From contig JASFYU010000103.1 in the NCBI GenBank assembly GCA_045046905.1, positions 1 through 11,071 of the forward strand: a stretch of DNA of 11,071 nt, given 5' to 3'. The notes beneath the pieces were generated by a model. That model did not search any database and was not told the origin of the DNA. It saw only the letters and a list, made by a program, of their open reading frames with translations. Positions 1 through 6,360 of the stretch are shown here, one piece after another. This DNA comes from JASFYU01 sp045046905. Its GTDB lineage: Bacteria > Bacteroidota > Bacteroidia > Flavobacteriales > Flavobacteriaceae. The position numbers and the translations under genes were made by a program. Within the stretch, counting starts at the first letter, position 1. The number at the start of each line of letters is the position of its first letter.

Positions 1-91
1 AAATATCTAGATATTCCTTCAAATTTTCCAATTCAAGTCTTAGCTTTTTTTGTATTCTGTAGATTAAACTCAGGTTTGTAAATAGCCTCAC
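1..91 (-). CDS. Possible 5' fragment of an unidentified ORF running off the left edge
   Basis: On the minus strand a frame stays open from just past the end of the barrel gene to the window edge. Its only usable start is a GTG at 91. The translation begins MRLFTNLSLIYRIQKKL and continues with RLELENLKEYLDI, a charged, helix-friendly sequence that reads like protein. There is no ATG, no clear ribosome binding site and no TAnnTTTG promoter, and about 30 codons is too short to be decisive. If real it would lie downstream of, and in the same direction as, the barrel gene. I do not recognise the product; chance openness in AT-rich DNA is the main alternative. Confidence 0.2.
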   Translation of the reverse strand, partial: MRLFTNLSLIYRIQKKLRLELENLKEYLDI

Positions 92-128
92 AAAGACGAG
101 ATGACAATAGCTTTGGTCTAACAGTTGT

Positions 129-728
129 TTATAATTTTAAAGATAGGCTCAAGATTAACTGATTGGGCCGTGTATCTACTCTACTCTCAGGAAGCGCCGT
201 TATATTTGTGTTTATAAACGAGGCTTCATTATTGCTAAAGCCTCTTTCGTACCTTAGGTCTACGCCTAGTTTTCCTAAATTCACACCAGCCCCGATATGT
301 AGCCCCACAGAGAAATCATTTTCAATGGTATCAATACTGATGCCGTCAAACTCTGTATTCAAGATATATTGCAATGCAGGTCCTGCAAATAGGTGTAACG
401 GACCAATGACTTTTATGCCTACAAGTATTGGCGCATCTATTTTGCTCATTTCGAAGCTGTCGTCACCGTAGTCTGACTTGGTCTTGGTATAGACTAGTTC
501 TGGTTTAATGTAAAGTCTACTTATTCCAAGTTTTCCGAAGATACCAACGTGATACCCTACATTTCTGTCTGGGTTTCGGGCAGCCTCCCCCGCAGATTCA
601 AAATAATCTCCGTTGGCGTTGTAGTTTAGTCCGCCTTTAATACCGAAACCAGAATCTTTTTGGGCAAATGCAGTTAGGCTTACCAAAGCCAAGGCTATCA
701 CTAGTAGTGTTTTGTGTGTTTTTTTCAT
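129..728 (-). CDS. PorT-like outer-membrane beta-barrel protein
   Basis: This is a 199-residue exported protein. Residues 1-22 form a classical signal peptide: a KKTHK basic start, a hydrophobic core, and an A-F-A signal-peptidase I site before Gln23. The mature part alternates short amphipathic strands with turns (FGIKGGLNYN near the N-terminus, LYIKPELVYTK, LHLFAGPALQYIL, FSVGLHIGAGVNLG, LGVDLRYERGF) and ends in a last strand, LILSLSLKL. This matches the Bacteroidota outer-membrane beta-barrel families related to PorT (Pfam OMP_b-brl type), which usually have about 8 strands and about 200 residues. These proteins sit in the outer membrane; a specific cargo or role cannot be read from the sequence. 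The gene lies 169 bp downstream of the transketolase operon on the same strand. That gap contains several inverted repeats, so it may have its own transcript. I found no perfect -7 element upstream, only a one-mismatch site near 807-814. Confidence 0.85.
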   Translation of the reverse strand: MKKTHKTLLVIALALVSLTAFAQKDSGFGIKGGLNYNANGDYFESAGEAARNPDRNVGYHVGIFGKLGISRLYIKPELVYTKTKSDYGDDSFEMSKIDAPILVGIKVIGPLHLFAGPALQYILNTEFDGISIDTIENDFSVGLHIGAGVNLGKLGVDLRYERGFSNNEASFINTNITALPESRVDTRPNQLILSLSLKL

Positions 729-897
729 AATGTGTTCGTTTTTAATACCTCATTGAGGGTTTATTTCCCCTACCGAGTACTCGAGCTTACCTTAGCTGAT
801 AGCTAACAAAATAAAATTGCTTTTTTTAGAAGCTTAGCTCGTGCGCCTTTGGGTCTAGCTTGTTGATTCGCTAAGGGTATCAGAAACGATACCATCA
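729..897. repeat. Intergenic region with clustered TTAGC-type inverted repeats
   Basis: The 169-bp gap between the barrel gene and the transketolase C-half holds no ORF but is rich in short inverted repeats. TTAGCT (792-797) and AGCTAA (801-806) form a 6-bp stem with a 3-nt loop. CTTAGC (833-838) pairs with GCTAAG (870-875). CGAGCT (782-787) pairs with AGCTCG (836-841). GGTATC (876-881) pairs with GATACC (888-893). Together they could fold the leader of the barrel mRNA or the tail of the transketolase mRNA. No known riboswitch or RNA family is recognisable by eye. Confidence 0.4.
876..893 (-). terminator. Weak hairpin just after the transketolase operon stop
   Basis: Read on the minus strand, the transketolase C-half ends in tandem stops TGA TGA. 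These are followed almost at once by GGTATC-GTTTCT-GATACC, a perfect 6-bp stem with a 6-nt loop. No U-tract follows, so this is not a textbook intrinsic terminator. It may instead protect the 3' end or simply be chance. Confidence 0.3.
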
Positions 898-1851
898 TCA
901 TTTTCTTTTCAACACTTTTAGAACGGCCTTTTCTATCGCTTTATTGTTTAATCCGTATTTCTCCATAAGTTGTGCAGGAGTACCGCTCTCACCAAAAGTA
1001 TCTTGGGTGGCGATGAATTCTTGAGGTGTAGGGTGTTGAGTAGCAAGTACTCTGGAAATGCTTTCACCCAAACCGCCCAAATAATTATGTTCTTCGGCAG
1101 TAACAATGCAACCCGTTTTTTTAACAGATTTTAACACTGCCTCGTCATCTAGTGGCTTAATGGTGTGAATATTGATTACCTCGACAGAGATGCCTTGTTC
1201 TTCTAAAGCTTCTGCAGCTACCAGAGCTTCCCAAACCAAATGCCCTGTAGCTACTAGGGTTACATCGCTACCTTCACTTAGCAATAAAGCCTTTCCTATT
1301 TCGAATTTCTGATCCACGGCAGTGAAGTTGGCTACTTTCGGTCGGCCGAACCTTAAATATACGGGCCCCTCATAATCGGCGATAGCTATGGTGGCCGCTT
1401 TGGTCTGGTTATAGTCACAAGGGTTGATAACTACCATGCCCGGTAGCATTTTCATCAGTCCTATATCTTCTAAAATCTGGTGGGTTGCGCCATCCTCACC
1501 TAGGGTTACCCCAGCGTGAGAGGCACATATTTTCACATTCTTGCCCGAATACGCAATAGATTGCCTAATCTGATCATATACTCTTCCTGTAGAAAAATTG
1601 GCAAAGGTGCCTGTAAACGGAATCTTTCCTCCAATGGTTAGACCCGCAGCAATACACATCATATTCGCTTCGGCAATACCTATTTGAAAAAAGCGCTCGG
1701 GATTTTCATCAATAAATTCCTGAATTTTTAATGAACCTACCAAATCGGCACATAAAGCGACCACATTGGGGTTTGTTCTTCCTAATTCGGTCATGCCCGC
1801 TCCGAAACCACTTCTTGTATCGTTCTTACCTTGATCTATATATTTTTTCAT
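898..1851 (-). CDS. Transketolase, C-terminal subunit (split enzyme)
   Basis: This is the 317-residue C-terminal half of a transketolase: the pyrimidine-binding domain followed by the transketolase C domain. With the upstream gene it should form a complete ThDP enzyme of the non-oxidative pentose phosphate pathway in the cytoplasm. Visible marks are GIAEANMMCIAAGL (about 58-71), where Glu61 is the conserved glutamate that activates the ThDP aminopyrimidine ring; GEDGATHQ (118-125); YLRFGRP (165-171); and EEHNYLGGLGES (253-264) in the C-terminal domain. The length is usual for split transketolases and matches no fused enzyme. The gene lies 118 bp downstream of the N-half. That gap is filled by a palindromic element whose end supplies an AGGA stretch 7 nt before the ATG. 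No internal promoter is obvious, so I infer co-transcription with the N-half. A 1-deoxyxylulose-5-phosphate synthase half is less likely because the paired N-half is transketolase-like. Confidence 0.93.
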   Translation of the reverse strand: MKKYIDQGKNDTRSGFGAGMTELGRTNPNVVALCADLVGSLKIQEFIDENPERFFQIGIAEANMMCIAAGLTIGGKIPFTGTFANFSTGRVYDQIRQSIAYSGKNVKICASHAGVTLGEDGATHQILEDIGLMKMLPGMVVINPCDYNQTKAATIAIADYEGPVYLRFGRPKVANFTAVDQKFEIGKALLLSEGSDVTLVATGHLVWEALVAAEALEEQGISVEVINIHTIKPLDDEAVLKSVKKTGCIVTAEEHNYLGGLGESISRVLATQHPTPQEFIATQDTFGESGTPAQLMEKYGLNNKAIEKAVLKVLKRK

Positions 1852-1855
1852 AAGT

Positions 1856-1960
1856 CCTACCCTAACCCCTCCGAACGAGGGGGATTAATTTGTTATATTT
1901 TTAAACTTGATGTCATTTTTTTGAATAAACTAATTTCCCTCCCCTTTTGGTGAGGGTAGG
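1856..1960. repeat. Facing pair of palindromic repeats (BIME/MITE-like) between transketolase halves
   Basis: The element is bounded by CCTACCCT (1856-1863) and its exact reverse complement AGGGTAGG (1953-1960). The left unit holds the hairpin CCCCTC-CGAAC-GAGGGG (1866-1882). The right unit holds CCCTC-C-CC-TTTT-GG-T-GAGGG (1937-1956), with one C/T mismatch. Similarity between the units continues inward: left GGGATTAATTTGTTAT against right, reverse-complemented, GGGAAATTAGTTTATT. The whole is therefore an imperfect inverted duplication about 105 bp long. From memory, CCCTAACCCCTC...GAGGGG units are frequent dispersed intergenic repeats in flavobacterial genomes; only this pair is visible here. 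It starts 5 nt upstream of one gene's start codon and ends 9 nt from the other's stop. Confidence 0.7.
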
Positions 1961-1969
1961 TGAGTGACA

Positions 1970-2815
1970 TTAATAATCGTCCAATGTTTCGGGGTTTTGC
2001 CCCAATGCGTTTGCCAATTGCTCGTCACTTGGTGCCTTACCGTGCCAGGCGTGGGTGTGCATCATAAAATCAACGCCATTGCCCATCATGGTGTACAGCA
2101 ATACACAAATGGGTTTCCCTTTACCGGTTCTACTTTTCGCTTCTTGCATACCATTGATGATGGCTTCAAGGTTATTCCCTTCCTTAATTTCAAGAACGTC
2201 CCAACCGAAGGCTTCAAACTTGGCTTTTATACTTCCCATAGGTAGCACATCATCTGTAGAACCATCAATCTGTTGGCCGTTTAAATCAATGGTTGAAATC
2301 AGGTTATCTACTTTTTTGCCGGCAGCATACATTATGGCTTCCCAATTCTGCCCTTCCTGAAGCTCTCCGTCACCATGTAAAGTATACACTAAATTGGTAT
2401 CCTTGTTTAATTTTTTCGCTTGTGCGGCTCCAATACCCACTGACATGCCCTGACCTAGTGAACCAGAGGCAATGCGAATTCCTGGTAAGCCTTCGTGCGT
2501 GGTCGGATGGCCTTGTAAACGTGAATTGATTAAACGGAAAGTACTTAATTCTTCTACCGGAAAATATCCCTTTCTTGCAAGTACACTATAGAAAACAGGA
2601 GAAATATGGCCGTTGGATAGGAAGAAAAGGTCTTCGCCTTCTCCATCCATTTCGAAACCATCCTTCAGTTCCATTATTTCATTGTAAAGTGCGACGATAA
2701 ATTCAGTACACCCCAAAGAGCCCCCTGGGTGGCCAGAGTTCACTTTATGTACCATACGCAGAATATCTCTACGTGTTTGGGTAACAATATCTTGTAATTC
2801 TTTAGTTTTTGGCAT
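1970..2815 (-). CDS. Transketolase, N-terminal (ThDP-binding) subunit
   Basis: This is a 281-residue N-terminal half that binds the diphosphate of thiamine diphosphate with Mg2+. With the C-half encoded next, it transfers two-carbon ketol units between sugar phosphates. Motifs seen are NSGHPGGSLG (26-35), SNGHISPVFYS (67-77), SGSLGQGMSVGIG (117-129), the ThDP motif starting HGDGELQEGQNWEA (147-160) and closing at DLNGQ (177-181, Asn179), and AWHGKAP (256-262). The motif closes N-G where many transketolases have N-N. I set the start at the ATG at 2813-2815, not at the upstream in-frame ATG at 2911. The protein then begins MPKTKELQDI as in typical family members, and a full promoter (2839-2869) lies inside the longer version. 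This is the first gene of the operon and is divergent from tgt, separated by about 165 bp. Confidence 0.93.
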   Translation of the reverse strand: MPKTKELQDIVTQTRRDILRMVHKVNSGHPGGSLGCTEFIVALYNEIMELKDGFEMDGEGEDLFFLSNGHISPVFYSVLARKGYFPVEELSTFRLINSRLQGHPTTHEGLPGIRIASGSLGQGMSVGIGAAQAKKLNKDTNLVYTLHGDGELQEGQNWEAIMYAAGKKVDNLISTIDLNGQQIDGSTDDVLPMGSIKAKFEAFGWDVLEIKEGNNLEAIINGMQEAKSRTGKGKPICVLLYTMMGNGVDFMMHTHAWHGKAPSDEQLANALGQNPETLDDY

Positions 2816-2838
2816 TTTTAACGTTGATTTAGCAGCGT

Positions 2839-2869
2839 CAAAAGTACAGGCAATCTTTTGGCTAAGCAA
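2839..2869 (-). promoter_or_regulatory. Bacteroidota-type promoter for the transketolase operon
   Basis: On the minus strand, TTG (2869-2867), a 20-nt spacer and TACTTTTG (2846-2839) match the TTG-N17-23-TAnnTTTG consensus with no mismatch. Transcription would start near 2833, giving a leader of roughly 18 nt before the ATG at 2815. The site argues against the longer N-terminus beginning at 2911. Confidence 0.65.
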
Positions 2870-2954
2870 GAAGTAGTTATAAGTTTTTATTAACGATGGC
2901 CTGAAGGTCATGAACTTTATTTTTTTGTTAAGGATTTAATGTAGGCCAGTTGAT

Positions 2955-2962
2955 TATCTTTG
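2955..2962 (+). promoter_or_regulatory. -7 element (TATCTTTG) for tgt-lptF/G
   Basis: TATCTTTG is a perfect TAnnTTTG match 18 nt upstream of the chosen tgt start codon. It overlaps the upstream in-frame TTG at 2960, so that codon cannot be the start if this promoter is used. No TTG lies at the expected -33 distance; the nearest upstream TTTG (2924-2927) is 27 nt away. Confidence 0.55.
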
Positions 2963-2980
2963 CCTCTTGAAATCAAGAGT

Positions 2981-4111
2981 TTGAAATTTACATTACACTA
3001 TACCGACCCTCAAAGTAAGGCACGTGCAGCTACCATGGTTACTGACCACGGCACAATCGAAACTCCTATTTTTATGCCCGTAGGTACTGTGGCATCAGTT
3101 AAAGGGGTGCATCAAAAAGAGTTGCGTGAAGAAATAAGGCCCGATATTATTTTGGGCAATACCTATCATCTTTTTTTACGCCCCAAGACCCATATTATAA
3201 AACAGGCCGGAGGGCTTCATAAATTTATGGGTTGGAACAGCACTATTTTGACCGATAGTGGGGGGTATCAAGTATATTCACTTTCGGCCAATCGAAAAAT
3301 CAAGGAAGAAGGTGTGAAGTTCAAATCACATATTGATGGTTCTACGCATATGTTCACCCCTGAAAATGTAATGGAAATACAACGCGAGATTGGCGCTGAT
3401 ATTATTATGGCATTTGATGAATGTACACCCTATCCTTGCGATTATAACTATGCGAAAAGATCTATGCATATGACACATCGATGGTTGGATCGTTGCATAT
3501 CGCATTTAGAAAAAACACCTCTTGTGTATGATTACGCGCAAACTTTTTTCCCCATAGTACAGGGCTCTACCTATACTGACCTACGCAAACAATCTGCCGA
3601 GTATATTGCGAACGCAGGCGCGGAAGGGAATGCCATAGGTGGCCTGTCGGTCGGTGAACCTGCGGATGAGATGTATGCCATGACCGAAGTAGTATGTGAC
3701 ATCCTTCCTGAGGATAAGCCCCGGTATTTGATGGGTGTGGGCACCCCAATCAATATCTTGGAGAACATTGCGCTGGGGATCGATATGTTCGATTGTGTGA
3801 TGCCAACCAGAAATGCTAGGAACGGTATGTTGTTTACGGCACATGGTACCATAAACATCAAGAACAAAAAATGGGAAGATGATTTTTCTCCGATTGATGA
3901 ACTGGGCACCACCTTTGTAGATCGCGAGTATTCTAAGGCATATCTACGACATTTATTTGCCGCCAATGAATATTTGGGAAAGCAAATCGCTACAATACAC
4001 AACCTTGGGTTTTATCTTTGGTTGGTTCGCGAAGCCAGAAAGCATATTTTAGTAGGTGATTTCACTGAATGGAAGACCATGATGGTCAAGCAAATGGATA
4101 AACGACTGTAA
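2981..4111 (+). CDS. tgt: tRNA-guanine transglycosylase, queuosine pathway
   Basis: Tgt exchanges the wobble guanine (G34) of GUN-anticodon tRNAs for preQ1, the first tRNA-bound step to queuosine. Counted from the TTG at 2981 it has 376 residues. The TIM-barrel marks are complete: PIFMPVGTVASVKGV, ILGNTYHLFLRP, TDSGGYQVYSL with Asp92, FDECTPYPCD, IGGLSVGEP, and MFDCVMPTRNARNG with the nucleophile Asp271. Unusually, the Cys-x-Cys-x2-Cys zinc ligands before YSKAYLRHL are replaced by Gly309, Thr311 and Asp314. The fourth ligand, His340 in TIHNL, is kept. I believe this is common in Bacteroidota but cannot check. An in-frame TTG at 2960 would add 7 residues, but it overlaps the promoter, and MKFTLHYTDPQ is the usual N-terminus of flavobacterial Tgt. 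The stop abuts the next gene's start, so the two are co-transcribed. Confidence 0.95.
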   Translation: MKFTLHYTDPQSKARAATMVTDHGTIETPIFMPVGTVASVKGVHQKELREEIRPDIILGNTYHLFLRPKTHIIKQAGGLHKFMGWNSTILTDSGGYQVYSLSANRKIKEEGVKFKSHIDGSTHMFTPENVMEIQREIGADIIMAFDECTPYPCDYNYAKRSMHMTHRWLDRCISHLEKTPLVYDYAQTFFPIVQGSTYTDLRKQSAEYIANAGAEGNAIGGLSVGEPADEMYAMTEVVCDILPEDKPRYLMGVGTPINILENIALGIDMFDCVMPTRNARNGMLFTAHGTINIKNKKWEDDFSPIDELGTTFVDREYSKAYLRHLFAANEYLGKQIATIHNLGFYLWLVREARKHILVGDFTEWKTMMVKQMDKRL

Positions 4112-5191
4112 GTGACTATTATTGATAAATACATATTAAAACGTTACTTGGTCACCTTTGGCGTGATGCTTATGCTCTTTATTCCGATTAGCATTATGGC
4201 TCATCTGGCCGAACAGATTGGTAAAATGATAGATAATGAGGCGCCATTGGATGAAATCATTATTTATTTTGTCAATTTTACCATCTATATAGGTAGCCAG
4301 TTAATTCCTATTTTTCTATTCTTGTCTATCATTTTTTTTACTTCTAAATTGGCCAGTAATACTGAAATTGTTGCCATTTTAAGTTCGGGAGTATCCTATG
4401 CAAGATTTTTGCGTCCCTATATTATCGGTGCCTCTATCGTTGCTGTTCTGATGTTGGCAATGGCCATGTTTTTGGTTCCTGCAGCCAGTAAAGGCTTCAA
4501 TGAATTCAAGTTTAAATATTTAAAGCGCGGCAAAAAAGATAGGATAACCGAAAATATATTCAATCAACTGAATGAAAACGATTTTATTTATGTGAGCAAA
4601 TTTGATCCTGCGAGGCAAAATGGAAAAAAATTCACCTTTGAGCGTTTTAAAAAAGATAATACCTTGGATTTTAAAATCTCTGCTGGTGACATACGATGGG
4701 TTGAGAAAGATAGTATCTATAGATTAACTAATTACAAAAAGAGAACACTGATCGGTGATTCGGCGATTGTTGAAACTAAAAGACGGTTAGATACGCTATT
4801 TGATTTCAAGATTGGTGATTTGACCCCGGTCTCCTATGTTGCCGAGACCAAAAGCCTTATCGAACTTAATAAATTCATTGAAGACCAGAAAAGAAAGGGG
4901 GCCGCCAACATTAATTCTTATATTTTGGTAAAGTACAAACGTTGGGCATTGCCCGTAAGTGCTTTTATACTGACCATTATTGCCGTTGCCGTTTCCTCGG
5001 TAAAACGTCGTGGGGGTATGGGGGTCAATTTGGCCTTTGGTATTTTAGTGGCCTTTGTTTTCGTCTTTTTTGATAGGGTTTTCGGAACCTTGGCCGAACA
5101 GTCGGGATTTTCACCCTTATTGGCGGTGATAATTCCGAATCTCACCTTTGGTATTCTTGCCGTGTACTTGCTACAGAAGGCAAAACGATAA
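4112..5191 (+). CDS. LptF/LptG-family lipopolysaccharide export permease
   Basis: This is a 359-residue inner-membrane permease of the YjgP/YjgQ (LptF/LptG) family. In the LptB2FG complex it extracts lipopolysaccharide from the inner membrane and passes it to LptC/LptA. It opens with the family hallmark DKYILKRYL. Six hydrophobic segments fit the LptF/G fold: about 12-32, 46-75, 98-122, 272-292, 300-316 and 332-353. Between segments 3 and 4 lies a polar periplasmic domain (about 125-265), where the jellyroll is expected. LVPAASKGFNEFKFKY follows segment 3. The start is GTG at 4112, directly after the tgt TAA (TAAGTG), so translation is probably coupled to tgt. The sequence does not decide between LptF and LptG; the partner gene is not in the window. 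The next gene, accA, has its own promoter 70 bp after the stop. Confidence 0.88.
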   Translation: MTIIDKYILKRYLVTFGVMLMLFIPISIMAHLAEQIGKMIDNEAPLDEIIIYFVNFTIYIGSQLIPIFLFLSIIFFTSKLASNTEIVAILSSGVSYARFLRPYIIGASIVAVLMLAMAMFLVPAASKGFNEFKFKYLKRGKKDRITENIFNQLNENDFIYVSKFDPARQNGKKFTFERFKKDNTLDFKISAGDIRWVEKDSIYRLTNYKKRTLIGDSAIVETKRRLDTLFDFKIGDLTPVSYVAETKSLIELNKFIEDQKRKGAANINSYILVKYKRWALPVSAFILTIIAVAVSSVKRRGGMGVNLAFGILVAFVFVFFDRVFGTLAEQSGFSPLLAVIIPNLTFGILAVYLLQKAKR

Positions 5192-5260
5192 TTAAGATCT
5201 AGTATACATATTTTCTGCGGTTAAAAAAATGGATCAGGGTGGGTATACCTTATAAAATTT

Positions 5261-5268
5261 TATCTTTG
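5261..5268 (+). promoter_or_regulatory. -7 element (TATCTTTG) for accA
   Basis: TATCTTTG perfectly matches TAnnTTTG and is identical to the tgt element. It lies 32 nt upstream of the accA ATG, giving a leader of about 27 nt. No TTG is seen at the expected -33 distance. The 109-bp gap also carries two GTATAC palindromes (5202-5207, 5243-5248). Confidence 0.5.
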
Positions 5269-5300
5269 CTGCACTCGAACAAATTAAACCGCACACCGTA

Positions 5301-6254
5301 ATGGAATATTTGGATTTTGAACTCCCGATTAAAGAATTGGAAGAACAGTTGGACAAGTGCCTGATTATTGGAGAAGAAAGTGATGTAGATGTTACCGAAA
5401 CCTGCAAGCAAATTGAAAAAAAGTTGAATGATACCCGTAAGGGAATATATAAAAATCTTACCGCCTGGCAGCGAGTACAACTTTCGAGACACCCGAGTAG
5501 GCCCTATACCCTAGATTACATTAATGCCATTTGTGGAGATACTTTTTTAGAACTTCATGGCGATAGAAATGTAAAGGATGACAAGGCGATGATAGGTGGT
5601 CTAGGCAAGATTGGAGATCAAAGCTATATGTTCATTGGGCAACAGAAGGGCTATAACACCAAAACAAGACAGTACCGTAATTTTGGTATGGCAAACCCCG
5701 AAGGGTATCGAAAAGCCTTAAGACTAATGAAGTCCGCAGAGAAATTTGGTATTCCTGTGGTGTGTTTAATCGATACGCCTGGTGCCTATCCGGGGATCGA
5801 GGCCGAGGAAAGAGGCCAAGGTCAGGCCATTGCTCAAAATATTATTGAAATGACCCGCTTGAAGGTCCCTATCATAGTTATTATCATTGGCGAAGGTGCT
5901 TCTGGTGGTGCTTTGGGCATTGGCGTAGGAGATCGGGTTTTAATGCTAGAGAACACTTGGTATTCGGTTATCTCGCCCGAGTCTTGCTCCTCGATACTTT
6001 GGCGTAGTTGGGAGTATAAAGAACGGGCTGCAGATGCTTTGAAACTTACAGCGACCGATATGAAAAAAATGAAATTAATCGATGAAATTGTTCGAGAACC
6101 TGATGGGGGAGCTCACAGTAATCGGAATAAAACTTTTGAGATCGTAAAAAATAAAATCACCTCCCATTATCAAGAACTGCAAAAGTTATCACCAAAAGAA
6201 TTGGTAAAATTGCGGATGGAAAAATATGCCAATATGGGTGTTTTTAATGGTTAA
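5301..6254 (+). CDS. accA: Acetyl-CoA carboxylase carboxyltransferase subunit alpha
   Basis: AccA pairs with AccD (not in the window) to form the carboxyltransferase that moves CO2 from biotinylated AccB to acetyl-CoA, giving malonyl-CoA for fatty-acid synthesis in the cytoplasm. Its 317 residues match the usual length (E. coli AccA has 319). The N-terminal part (about 1-60) is the helical region ahead of the crotonase-like core; it starts DFELPIKELEEQ and includes LTAWQRVQLSRHPSRP (53-68). The core shows ELHGDR (84-89), DTPGAYPGIEAEERGQGQA (158-176) and GEGASGGALGIGVGD (197-211). The last of these holds the glycine-rich oxyanion loop, followed by SVISPESCSSILWR (222-235). The ATG at 5301 begins MEYLDFELPI, as expected for this lineage, with no Shine-Dalgarno. 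It is a single gene between its own promoter and the dnaB regulatory region. Confidence 0.97.
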   Translation: MEYLDFELPIKELEEQLDKCLIIGEESDVDVTETCKQIEKKLNDTRKGIYKNLTAWQRVQLSRHPSRPYTLDYINAICGDTFLELHGDRNVKDDKAMIGGLGKIGDQSYMFIGQQKGYNTKTRQYRNFGMANPEGYRKALRLMKSAEKFGIPVVCLIDTPGAYPGIEAEERGQGQAIAQNIIEMTRLKVPIIVIIIGEGASGGALGIGVGDRVLMLENTWYSVISPESCSSILWRSWEYKERAADALKLTATDMKKMKLIDEIVREPDGGAHSNRNKTFEIVKNKITSHYQELQKLSPKELVKLRMEKYANMGVFNG

Positions 6255-6312
6255 CTGTCGGTTTTGTCGAGTTCTACAAAATCTGGGATTTAAATTTTCC
6301 ATATCTTTTTTG

Positions 6313-6342
6313 TTATCAACAGTTTTCGTAACTTATCAACAG
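6313..6342 (+). promoter_or_regulatory. Two direct TTATCAACAG repeats, DnaA-box-like, 20 bp apart
   Basis: TTATCAACAG occurs at 6313-6322 and again at 6333-6342, start to start exactly 20 bp, about two helical turns, so both sites face the same side of the DNA. Each differs by one base from the consensus DnaA box TTATCCACA. A TTGTT-G-AACAA near-palindrome follows at 6349-6359. The pair lies 79-108 bp upstream of the dnaB start. Control of dnaB by DnaA or another initiator-type protein is an inference. Confidence 0.4.
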
Positions 6343-6360
6343 GTGAATTGTTGAACAATA

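Noticed and set aside
1964..2529. Plus-strand open frames opposite the transketolase N-half
   Set aside because: They are mirror frames of a strongly conserved gene, without start signals or recognisable motifs.
2816..2911. 32-residue N-terminal extension of the transketolase N-half starting at ATG 2911
   Set aside because: It contains a perfect promoter on the same strand and has no resemblance to the family's N-terminus, which begins at MPKTKELQD.
2960..2980. Seven-residue N-terminal extension of Tgt from a TTG at 2960
   Set aside because: It overlaps the -7 element and extends beyond the usual MKF-type N-terminus of flavobacterial Tgt.
3567..4002. Minus-strand open frames inside tgt
   Set aside because: Their composition follows the codons of tgt on the other strand; there are no domains and no promoter.
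5202..5293. GTATAC pair and TGCGGTTAA/TTAAACCGCA inverted repeat around the accA promoter
   Set aside because: They are short and imperfect, with no spacing that suggests an operator; chance is likely in AT-rich DNA.
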